This document shows, piece by piece, positions 1 through 9,372 of a stretch of 35,695 nt of DNA (within the stretch, counting starts at the first letter, position 1; each line of letters opens with the position of its first letter). The position numbers and the translations under genes were made by a program. Source of the DNA: Chloroflexota bacterium. GTDB taxonomy: Bacteria > Chloroflexota > Anaerolineae > Promineifilales > Promineifilaceae. The notes beneath the pieces were generated by a model. That model was given only the letters and a program-made list of their open reading frames with translations, was not told the origin of the DNA and ran no database searches. Location of the stretch: positions 1 through 35,695 of the forward strand of contig JAJRYT010000032.1 of assembly GCA_024275635.1 (NCBI GenBank). The letters are read 5' to 3'.

Positions 1-73
1 ATTCCGTATTCCGTATTCCGTATTCCGTTGTCCGTTCACGGTTCACGGTTTACGGAATACGGATTACAGTTCA
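1..73. repeat. Heptamer array at the 3' end of cooS
   Basis: Tandem 7-bp units ATTCCGT run from base 1, pass through TTCACGG-type units and end in the opposite orientation as ACGGAAT and ACGGATT, so the array can fold back on itself. It reaches the cooS stop codon (TGA, complement of 71-73). The left edge is cut by the window. It is one of a series of arrays discussed in the findings. Confidence 0.85.
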
Positions 74-2083
74 CGCTGCCACGCCGTACAGCGCTTCACG
101 TCGCTCGGCCCAGGGTAATTCTTCCAATTCCAACATGCGTGCGTCGCCGGAACGGCCGTATTTATCCGGGTTATATTCCGGTAAGCCCAACGCTGCCCGT
201 TTCTTGTCAATATGATCCAGCGTCGCCTGAATCATCTCATCCGGGTCGAGAATAAACTCCAGCTTACCGCCATAAATATCTTCCCAGCCTTTGCTGATGA
301 GATGGGAGACGAGATCGCTGTCCGCCACCCGATCGGGCATACCGCTCACCGGCGAAGCGCCGCCAAAAATGACGTAAGCGCCAGAAGCCACACAATAGAC
401 GCCGATGGATAGCGCTTTCTCGCTCATCCATTCAGGAGCCAGGCCGACCGCCGGAACCTGGTCGATATCGTCGCCCAGGCCGCCCTCTTCCACGATTTGC
501 GTTAGCACCGTCAGGATGCGCGTATTGTCCACGCACGATCCCATGTGCAGCACTGGCGGGATGCCAATCGTCTCACAAATCTCGCGCAAACCGGGGCCAA
601 CCTGATCCAGTCCCGCTTCGCCCAGCAACAAGCCCAACTTGGCGCTGGCAATCGCCCCGCAGCCTGTCTCCACAATCAACACGTCCTGCTTTAACAACGC
701 TTTGGTAACGTAAGTGTGTAAATAATCATGCTGACTGCGCGGATTATTGCAGCCCACAATGGCCGCAATGCCGCGAATCCGGCCCGACATCACCGCGTCA
801 TTCAACGGCCGGAACGACGAGCGATAGCTGCCGCCCAGCATGTAGTTGATGTACTCATGGGAGAAACCGGGAATCAAATTTTCGCGCACATCGGGAATTT
901 GCGTCTCGCCGCGATTCTTATAATTGTCAATCGCTTCCTTCAAAATAGTTTTAGCGATGGTCAGCGCCTCATGCTCGTCAAACTGGATGTGCGTTGCCCC
1001 CTTGATTTTCACTTTGGGCGACGTGGTGATGATTTTGGTGTGGAAATTGGCGGCCAGCCCGACCAACGCCTGCATGATGCACTGCACATCCACCACCATC
1101 GCTTCCACTGAACCGGTGAGGATAGCCAATTCTTGCTGCAAGAAGTTACCGGCAGCAGGGATGCCCTGCCGCATTAAAATTTCATTGGCCGTGCAGCAAA
1201 TGCCGGATAAATTCACGCCGTCGGCTCCGGCCGCTTTGGCGTACTCAATGATTTCTGGCGTTTGCGAAGCGGCTACAATCATCTCGCTCAGCGTCGGTTC
1301 ATGACCATGCACGACGACGTTGACCATGTTTTCCTTGAGGACGCCCAGGTTGGCTTGCCCCAGCAAGGGCGCCGGCGTGCCGAACAAGATATCGGAGATG
1401 TCTGTCGCTAACAAGCTGCCGCCCCAGCCATCGCCCAAAGCGGTGCGGATGGCGTGCTGCAAAATATGTTCTGGGTCCTGGTCGTCGCCGATGTGGGTGC
1501 GATGCAGCGCCTCGACCACTTCGCGGTCAATGCCGCGCGGGATGACGCCCTGTTTTCTCCAAATCTTCTGCCGCTTTTCCGGCGCGCGTTTGACCAAAAC
1601 CACTTCGCCCTTTTGCTGTCCAAACTGGGCAATGTACAGGTCAGCCAAATCGTTGACAATTTCTTTGGGGGCGCGTCCCTCGATAGGAATGTTGTAAATC
1701 TGGGCGATGGCGCGTAATTTAGCCACGTCGCGGATGACGTACCCTTCGGCTTCGTCGTTGGCGACGGCTTTAAGAGTGAAGGCCATGTCACGGCCGTGAT
1801 CGGAATGCGCCGCTGAACCAGCGGCAATCGCCCGAATTAAATTCCGGGCTTGAATGGTGTCAATCGTCGCGCCGCAGACGCCGGTAGAGCCATCTTTAGT
1901 CAGACGGCACGGCCCCATGCCGCAAATTTTACAACACATCCCGTCAGCGCCGATGGGGCAGGGAGCCATGTCGTCGGCCCGGCTAAAGGCTGTGCCAATG
2001 CCCAACTCGTCAGCCCGGATGAGCATTTGCTGGGCGGCGGGATCAATGCTGCGTTCTTCGGGGGTTCGTTTCTTTCTAGCCAT
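71..2083 (-). CDS. cooS: Anaerobic (Ni-Fe) carbon monoxide dehydrogenase catalytic subunit
   Basis: A 670-residue homodimeric nickel CO dehydrogenase, which interconverts CO and CO2 in the cytoplasm. The N-terminal cysteines fit the family: C42 and C50 for the intersubunit D cluster, then C51, C54, C59 and C70 for the B cluster. Residues matching the Ni-Fe-S C cluster are present: H261 in a VHGHEP motif, a CC pair at 296-297, C335, C445 (GCNNPRSQHDY), C475 (ETGCGAI) and C517 (HMGSC). Length is normal for monofunctional CooS. The ATG at 2083 has GGAGG 5 nt upstream. The gene follows the HMA-like ORF at 2157-2537 by 73 bp filled by a repeat array, so the two are probably co-transcribed. No cooF, cooC or acs gene is visible, but the window ends just past this gene, so its downstream context is unknown. 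Direction (CO oxidation or CO2 reduction) cannot be told. Confidence 0.97.
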   Translation of the reverse strand: MARKKRTPEERSIDPAAQQMLIRADELGIGTAFSRADDMAPCPIGADGMCCKICGMGPCRLTKDGSTGVCGATIDTIQARNLIRAIAAGSAAHSDHGRDMAFTLKAVANDEAEGYVIRDVAKLRAIAQIYNIPIEGRAPKEIVNDLADLYIAQFGQQKGEVVLVKRAPEKRQKIWRKQGVIPRGIDREVVEALHRTHIGDDQDPEHILQHAIRTALGDGWGGSLLATDISDILFGTPAPLLGQANLGVLKENMVNVVVHGHEPTLSEMIVAASQTPEIIEYAKAAGADGVNLSGICCTANEILMRQGIPAAGNFLQQELAILTGSVEAMVVDVQCIMQALVGLAANFHTKIITTSPKVKIKGATHIQFDEHEALTIAKTILKEAIDNYKNRGETQIPDVRENLIPGFSHEYINYMLGGSYRSSFRPLNDAVMSGRIRGIAAIVGCNNPRSQHDYLHTYVTKALLKQDVLIVETGCGAIASAKLGLLLGEAGLDQVGPGLREICETIGIPPVLHMGSCVDNTRILTVLTQIVEEGGLGDDIDQVPAVGLAPEWMSEKALSIGVYCVASGAYVIFGGASPVSGMPDRVADSDLVSHLISKGWEDIYGGKLEFILDPDEMIQATLDHIDKKRAALGLPEYNPDKYGRSGDARMLELEELPWAERREALYGVAA

Positions 2084-2093
2084 TATTTCCTCC

Positions 2094-2162
2094 GTTGTCG
2101 GTGTTCCGTATGCCGTGTTCCGTGTTCCGTATTCCGTGATGTTTACGGATTACGAATTACGA
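2094..2162. repeat. Heptamer array between the HMA-like gene and cooS
   Basis: About nine 7-bp units of the TTCCGTA/TTCCGTG type change orientation after base 2140 to ACGGATT ACGAATT, giving a short stem (GTATTCCGT against ACGGATTAC). The array starts just after the cooS ribosome-binding site and runs into the stop codon (TAA, complement of 2157-2159) of the upstream gene. Confidence 0.85.
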
Positions 2163-2537
2163 TTCTCTGATCGGTCCCATGCCGGGACAAGGCCACAGGG
2201 GGCGGCCGGAATAAGTTACTTGCTGGGTAAAACCGACTGACTTTCCGGTTTGTTCAAAAGCGGCCGTATGACGGAAAAAGGTTTCACCATTGCTTTTCGT
2301 AGCGGGAACGGCCGTTTCGGTTGGCATGGGCATCTCGCCCAGGTAGCCGGCTTCACCAAGCACAGTTTCAATCTGCTCAGGGGGAGTCTTCGTTTTGTCA
2401 TATTGGATTTCCACAATACGAAAACTACTGCTGGCGTAAACATCTTCCACGCCGGCCAGGGCTAAAAGGAGATTTCTTACTTCAACGACGTGATGATCGC
2501 CATACATACTGGGAAGTTCAAGAGTCAGGTGGGGCAC
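2157..2537 (-). CDS. Small HMA-like (ferredoxin-fold) protein without CxxC, upstream of cooS
   Basis: A 126-residue protein whose first 70 residues follow the heavy-metal-associated pattern: strand (LTLELPSM), helix (VRNLLLALAGVEDVYAS), then a strand ending in a VEIQYD-like segment and a second helix ending LGEAGYLG. Where copper chaperones carry MxCxxC, this protein has M11-Y-G-D-H-H16, so the usual cysteines are gone and Asp/His are present. The remaining 55 residues are unassigned and contain one Cys (PCPGMG). I chose the GTG at 2537 because GGAGG lies 8 nt upstream; a longer frame opens to 2579 without a better start. It directly precedes cooS, so a role in CO dehydrogenase maturation, nickel handling or redox partnering is a reasonable guess but unproven. 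Confidence 0.7.
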   Translation of the reverse strand: MPHLTLELPSMYGDHHVVEVRNLLLALAGVEDVYASSSFRIVEIQYDKTKTPPEQIETVLGEAGYLGEMPMPTETAVPATKSNGETFFRHTAAFEQTGKSVGFTQQVTYSGRPLWPCPGMGPIRES

Positions 2538-2579
2538 AATGCTTTCCTCCTTCAGAACGGATCGTTCACAACTGCGCAT

Positions 2580-3069
2580 TTTTTGAGACTAGAGGTTAGA
2601 GAGTGGAGACTGGCCAATTTGCAGTCTTTAATCTCTGCTCCATCGCCAAGTTATTTGTGAATGTTTCCTATATAATTAAACAGGCTAAAAATATTGTAGT
2701 GCAGGCTCCGATGACATGTATCGCGGTGTAGGTTCCGATGACATCAGGGCGGCTTCCAAGTGTACAGTAATGATCCCTAATGCAAGCCTTTTGGTGCAAG
2801 TGATGAACACCACGATTAAATATGACAAATGTCACTAATAATGGGGGGAGGAAGTGAAGGAGGGGGGGCGCTCCTTATGAATTCTCCATTTTTAGCTGGT
2901 AGGATTGAACCAATCTAATAAGGTAATATCGCACAAGCCGGCAGGGAATTGTATACAGATAGGGGAAACACGGATAACAACGGAGGGAAATCGGTGTTTT
3001 CCCATCCGTGTATATCAAACGATGCCGTCTTATTCGGGTGAGTTTTGCGCCACTGCCTAATAATCCTTG
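2580..3069. other. Gene-free stretch with small repeats
   Basis: No convincing gene. It holds a degenerate 7-bp array (about 2584-2612, GAGACTA/GAGGTTA/GAGAGTG units), two 17-bp direct repeats (2701-2717 and 2728-2744), a 12-bp palindrome TGACA-AA-TGTCA at 2823-2834, and an imperfect inverted repeat with arms 2963-2975 and 2990-3003. A 70-codon minus-strand frame at 2875-3087 has no recognisable product and runs into a repeat element, so I do not call it. The promoter of the HMA-cooS pair should lie in the left part, but I see no clear -35/-10 pair. Confidence 0.6.
2701..2744. repeat. Two 17-bp direct repeats 27 bp apart
   Basis: GCAGGCTCCGATGACAT (2701-2717) and GTAGGTTCCGATGACAT (2728-2744) match at 15 of 17 positions, start to start 27 bp. 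They lie 160-210 bp upstream of the HMA-like start codon and might be regulator sites for the cooS operon. No regulator is identified. Confidence 0.5.
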
Positions 3070-3192
3070 GGGCTCGTTCAAAATCAACTTTGCAGTTTGC
3101 TGGTAATTGGTAATTGAGTAATTGGGTAATTACCAGTTACCAATTACCTGGTTACAACTTTTCAAACGCCAAAGTTATAAACGAACGTGCCC
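3070..3192. repeat. 123-bp inverted-repeat-bounded element, copy 1
   Basis: The ends are imperfect inverted repeats of about 22 bp: GGGCTCGTTCAAAATCAACTTT on the left, and AAAGTTATAAAC then GAACGTGCCC on the right. The centre is a run of GTAATTG-type 7-bp units that turns to CAATTAC units, so the whole can fold into a long hairpin. A near-identical copy lies at 27029-27152. The right end touches the stop codon of the RibD-like gene (TAA, complement of 3193-3195). It carries no ORF and looks like a MITE- or REP-like non-autonomous element. Confidence 0.85.
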
Positions 3193-4017
3193 TTAAGCGC
3201 GGTTGTAGGCAATGAATAATTGGCCCAGCCCGTCCAGACCGGCGGGATCGTAGTAGAGGGTGTGGAGGGTCATGGTAACGGCCGTTTCCAATAACGCTCC
3301 CTCTACAATACTGGCAAACGGGCTGCCCCCCAGGATGCGGCCAGCATGAGTCAAATACAGCCGATCCAGCACATTATCCGCCAGCAGCATGTGCAAAATC
3401 TTTGGCCCGGCGGCGGAGTAGATCGCCTGATAGCCCAGGTCACTTATTGCTTGCACCAGACGCGCTCCGGATACCTGCGTTTCCCCGGCCACAATCACCT
3501 GTCCCGCTTGCGCTTCAATCTCGCGCACGCGGGCCGGGGCCGGGTTGGCTTTGGTGAAGACGACAACCTTGCGGCCAGCGGCGGTGAGGACGTCGGGGAT
3601 GGGAAAATTTAGACTGCCGCTGATGATGGCGAGGTCCGGCTGGGGTTTCAGCCCGCGTTCTTCGCGCCACTGGCGCAGGTCGGCAAAGCGGGGATTGTCC
3701 ACTTGCAAGATTTCCTGCGCCCGCCCCTCGGCCCAATCGCGCAGGTAACGGCCGCTGCTGATAATCAAATCCGCCTGTGCCGCCAGCTCCTGGAACAGCC
3801 GCCAATCCCGTTCGTTGGCCGTCGCTTTGGGGACGGTCAGCCCCTGGCCGCTGGGATGCGGGATGGCGATACGGCCGTCCAGACTGACCACAAAATTGGC
3901 ATACACAAACACCCGCCCCGACTGCCGCGCCACCTGCCGTAAATCATGAGCTAAATAGGCGCCGGGTAACGGCCGTTCTTGCACTGGCTGGGGGATTAAT
4001 TGTTGAATCTGATCCAT
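3193..4017 (-). CDS. RibD C-terminal-domain (DHFR-like fold) reductase
   Basis: A 274-residue protein made only of the RibD C-terminal reductase domain. Family features seen: an early strand ending N-x-VVSLDGRIA (the RibD reductase signature), a SSGRYLRDW helix after ADLI, and late GPKILHMLLADNVLDRLYLTHAG matching the usual G-G-x-L/loop/DEL region. The deaminase half of riboflavin-type RibD is absent, so it may reduce the pyrimidine riboflavin intermediate or be a related NADPH reductase of unknown substrate. I chose the ATG at 4017 because GGAG lies 9 nt upstream; a TTG at 4032 sits on top of that site. It starts 24 bp after the DPP IV gene ends, so the two form an operon. Its stop is abutted by the 123-bp repeat element. 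Confidence 0.85.
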   Translation of the reverse strand: MDQIQQLIPQPVQERPLPGAYLAHDLRQVARQSGRVFVYANFVVSLDGRIAIPHPSGQGLTVPKATANERDWRLFQELAAQADLIISSGRYLRDWAEGRAQEILQVDNPRFADLRQWREERGLKPQPDLAIISGSLNFPIPDVLTAAGRKVVVFTKANPAPARVREIEAQAGQVIVAGETQVSGARLVQAISDLGYQAIYSAAGPKILHMLLADNVLDRLYLTHAGRILGGSPFASIVEGALLETAVTMTLHTLYYDPAGLDGLGQLFIAYNRA

Positions 4018-4041
4018 GCGCGTCAACTCCAAAATTCTGCG

Positions 4042-6210
4042 TCACAACTTATCCCGCAAAAAGCGGGCCATCAATTCATACAAATGACGGTTCGTGTTTT
4101 CGCCTTCTTTGATGGCGTGGGAACGGTTGGGGTAGGCCATCATCGTAAACTGTTTGTTATGCTTGATCAGTTCATTCACCACTGCTTCAAATGCCTGGTA
4201 GTGAACGTTGTCATCGCCCGTGCCGTGAATCAGCAGGAGGGCGCCTTCTAACTGATTGGCAAAAGTGATGGGCGAACCGTTTTTGAAACCCTCTTCGTTA
4301 TCCTCCGGCAGCCCCATGTACCGCTCCTGGTAGATGGTATCATAAAAACGCTGATCGCTGACGGCAGCAATGGCGATGCCGGTGCGGTAAATGGCCGGGT
4401 ATTTGAACATCAAATTCAACGTCATCGAGCCGCCGCCGCTCCAGCCCCAAACGCCGACTCGGGATGGATTGATGTACGGCCGTTCCGCCATCACAATTTG
4501 CGCCGCCTTCGCCTGATCATCCGGCCCCAGGATGCCCACCTGCCGGTACACGCACTTGCGCCAGACCCGGCCGCGCGGCGCCGGCGTGCCCCGATTGTCC
4601 AGACTCATCACCAAGTAGCCCTGCTGCGCCAGAAACGTATGCCATAAAGTCCGCTTGTCGCCCCAGCGATCCACCACTGTCTGGTTAGCCGGTTCGCCAT
4701 ACACATAAAACAACAGTGGGTACGACTGCGCCGGATCAAAACCGGGCGGTTTCATCAGCCAGCCGTCCAAATCCACCCCATCTTCGATGTTGACGCGAAA
4801 AAACTCGACCGGCTGCCGCTTCAGGGCCGCCGCCTTTTCATGGAGCGATTGATTCGCTTCTAATATGCGCACAGATTTGTGATCCGGCAGGGAGATGAGG
4901 GAAATGACCGGCGGCGTATCAAACGTCGAATAGGTGTGGAAGGCCCATTTCGCCCCCGGCGAGATCTGGTAGCTGTGTGTGCCAGGGGCATCAGTTGGGG
5001 AAAGGCGTTCGGCACGGCCGTTACCATCCAAATTAACGCGGTAAAGATAGCGCTGCGCCGGGTTGTCGGGTGAAGCGATGAAATAAACCCAGCCCGATGC
5101 CGGCTCAATCTTTTGGATACTGATGACATCATACTTTCCCGGCGTGAGCAGCGACATCTCCCCGCCGTCGCGGGCAACGCGGTACAGATGCCGCCAGCCG
5201 TCCCGATCACTCACCCAGGTGAACGCTCGCCCCTCATCCAGCCATTTCAAATCGTTGTGAACGTCTACCCAGGCGTCATCCTTCTCCGTGAGGATGACGC
5301 TGGTTGACCCATCGGCGGCATTGCCCAACATCACTTTGTTCTCGCTTTGCAGCCGGTTAAGCTGTTGGATGACGATCTGTTCCGAATTAGCCGCCCACGC
5401 CATTTTGGGGAGGTAATGCTGGCGCGGGTCGCCAGGGATATCCAGCCAGGTTGTTGCCCTGCCCTCAGCGCTGACGATGCCCACGCGGCAGGCGGCGTTG
5501 GTTGTGCCTACTTTGGGATAGGGTAGCGGAATAAGTTTTGGATACAGGCTGTCGGTGTTGTTGATCATGTAAAAGGTTTCGATACCGGTCGTATCGAACT
5601 GCCAGTAGGCGATGCGCGTCCCGTCGGGACTCCAGCTAAAACCGTCCCGCAAATGAAATTCTTCTTCATAGGCCCAATCGGAAGTGCCGTTGATGATGTG
5701 GCCGCCGCCATCGGTTGTGAGTTGGGTGATACGGCCGTCCCCTATCTGTTCCACATAAATATTATTCTGACACACATAAGCGACCGATTGGCCGTCCGGA
5801 GCGAATTTGGCGAACATCAAGGTGGACGGTTCGGCGTCGCTGCCCAGTTGAGTCAGCTGCCCGCTGGCCATCTCCAACACCCAATAATCACCGCGCGTGT
5901 TTTGCCGCCACACACGCTTGCTGTTGGTGAAGATGAGCAGCCGCGTCCTGTCGTCCGACCAGTGGTAATTTTCGATGAGGAGAGGTTCATCCGCACCTTC
6001 TGGCTGGAGTTGATTGGCCGCTACCAGGACGGTACGTTCGCCGCTGGCCGTGTCGTAGCGGATGATTTCTTTAATTTTTTCGTGGGCAACGGCCGTCTCC
6101 AGTGTCGTATAGCCATCATCGCCTAACCAACGGGCCGGGCCAAAGGGCTTGATTTTGAATTCATCTGAGTTGAACAAACGATCAAGGGTGAGGAGAGATT
6201 TATCTTGCAT
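4042..6210 (-). CDS. Dipeptidyl peptidase IV-type serine peptidase (S9B family)
   Basis: A 722-residue enzyme that removes X-Pro/X-Ala dipeptides from peptide N-termini. The N-terminal beta-propeller (about 40-460) contains DWAYEEEF at 178-185, the double-Glu motif that binds the substrate amino group in DPP IV. The C-terminal alpha/beta-hydrolase has S591 in GWSGGG, D666 in HGTGDDNVH and H698 in PNRSHA as catalytic triad. I see no signal peptide or N-terminal membrane segment, so it appears cytoplasmic. The start at 6210 is preferred to a TTG 15 codons upstream because the extra codons overlap a well-formed promoter. There is no Shine-Dalgarno sequence; the promoter spacing predicts transcription starting on the A of the ATG. 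It is followed by the RibD-like gene in an operon. Confidence 0.93.
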   Translation of the reverse strand: MQDKSLLTLDRLFNSDEFKIKPFGPARWLGDDGYTTLETAVAHEKIKEIIRYDTASGERTVLVAANQLQPEGADEPLLIENYHWSDDRTRLLIFTNSKRVWRQNTRGDYWVLEMASGQLTQLGSDAEPSTLMFAKFAPDGQSVAYVCQNNIYVEQIGDGRITQLTTDGGGHIINGTSDWAYEEEFHLRDGFSWSPDGTRIAYWQFDTTGIETFYMINNTDSLYPKLIPLPYPKVGTTNAACRVGIVSAEGRATTWLDIPGDPRQHYLPKMAWAANSEQIVIQQLNRLQSENKVMLGNAADGSTSVILTEKDDAWVDVHNDLKWLDEGRAFTWVSDRDGWRHLYRVARDGGEMSLLTPGKYDVISIQKIEPASGWVYFIASPDNPAQRYLYRVNLDGNGRAERLSPTDAPGTHSYQISPGAKWAFHTYSTFDTPPVISLISLPDHKSVRILEANQSLHEKAAALKRQPVEFFRVNIEDGVDLDGWLMKPPGFDPAQSYPLLFYVYGEPANQTVVDRWGDKRTLWHTFLAQQGYLVMSLDNRGTPAPRGRVWRKCVYRQVGILGPDDQAKAAQIVMAERPYINPSRVGVWGWSGGGSMTLNLMFKYPAIYRTGIAIAAVSDQRFYDTIYQERYMGLPEDNEEGFKNGSPITFANQLEGALLLIHGTGDDNVHYQAFEAVVNELIKHNKQFTMMAYPNRSHAIKEGENTNRHLYELMARFLRDKL

Positions 6211-6216
6211 CGCGCC

Positions 6217-6245
6217 ATTATACGGCGCAGCCGCCAGGGTGCAAA
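6217..6245 (-). promoter_or_regulatory. Promoter of the DPP IV operon, predicted leaderless
   Basis: On the minus strand TTTGCA (6245-6240) and TATAAT (6222-6217) are 17 bp apart. Six bases (GGCGCG) separate the -10 from the ATG at 6210, which puts +1 on the start codon itself. No ribosome-binding site exists. Confidence 0.65.
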
Positions 6246-6261
6246 AGACTCCCAAAGCCGG

Positions 6262-6291
6262 TTGACGGCCGTTCCTCCTCCATGCTATACT
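6262..6291 (+). promoter_or_regulatory. valS promoter
   Basis: TTGACG (6262-6267) and TATACT (6286-6291) are 18 bp apart, predicting transcription from about 6298, just ahead of the T-box leader. The end of the -35 overlaps one ACGGCCGT octamer (6265-6272), the only exact copy I found outside a coding region. It is divergent to the DPP IV promoter. Confidence 0.7.
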
Positions 6292-6299
6292 TCCTCCTA

Positions 6300-6598
6300 A
6301 TTAAAAACACAAAGACGTTGATTGGAAGTAGTAAACGGGGGCTTTGCCCCTTAGAGATCGTTGGTCACAGGCTGAAAGCCGGCGTATAAGACAAACCCCG
6401 TTGAAGTCGTCCATGAGTTTTTCTGACGAAAAGCGATTAGCTGATTAGGCAGAAACGGAAAAGCCCGTTATCGCTTCAATTGAGAGCCAGAACTTTGTTC
6501 ATTCCTTATTGATAATTGCTCATTGTTCTGGAATCAAGGTGGTACCGCGTGAGAATTGACTCTCTCGTCCTTGACTGGATGAGAGAGTTTTTTTTTGT
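6300..6598 (+). promoter_or_regulatory. T-box riboswitch of valS (Val specifier GUC)
   Basis: A tRNA-sensing leader: uncharged tRNA-Val stabilises the antiterminator and lets valS be read. Seen: AGTA near 6330 followed by AAACGGGG, complementary to CCCCGTT at about 6396-6402, then GAA and GTC at 6406-6408. This is the loop-E arrangement of Stem I, with GTC as a valine specifier codon. The antiterminator T-box sequence AAGGTGGTACCGCG is at 6536-6549, with the TGGT bulge (6540-6543) able to pair with a tRNA ACCA end. It is followed by an intrinsic terminator and then valS. The specifier agrees with the gene. Confidence 0.93.
6559..6596 (+). terminator. T-box intrinsic terminator
   Basis: Stem ACTCTCTC plus GTCC (6559-6570) pairs with GGAT plus GAGAGAGT (6577-6588) and is followed by nine T residues. 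It is the regulated terminator of the valS leader. Confidence 0.92.
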
Positions 6599-6673
6599 GG
6601 ATTGATAAACGATGAGTGAAGATTAAAGAGCGCTGCGATCATTAGTCATTAAATCTTTACTTGAGGATAGATT

Positions 6674-9340
<2,667 letters not shown>

Positions 9341-9372
9341 CTGCGAACTCGTTTCCCGCCCTGCGCGCGCAA

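Noticed and set aside
2823..2834. TGACA-AA-TGTCA palindrome as a CooA-type site
   Set aside because: Half-site order and spacing differ from the known CooA pattern and the distance to the gene is large; too short to claim.
2875..3087. 70-codon minus-strand frame in the gene-free stretch
   Set aside because: No ribosome site, no recognisable product, and it begins inside the 123-bp repeat element.
3193..4017. Full riboflavin bifunctional RibD
   Set aside because: Only the reductase domain is present; the zinc deaminase motif (HAE...PCxxxGRTPPC) is missing.
6211..6255. Upstream TTG start for the DPP IV gene
   Set aside because: The extra codons overlap a TTTGCA-17-TATAAT promoter and have no ribosome site.
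9341..9372. Terminator between convergent valS and hybrid kinase genes
   Set aside because: The 32-bp gap is GC-rich but I see no stem followed by a T run on either strand.
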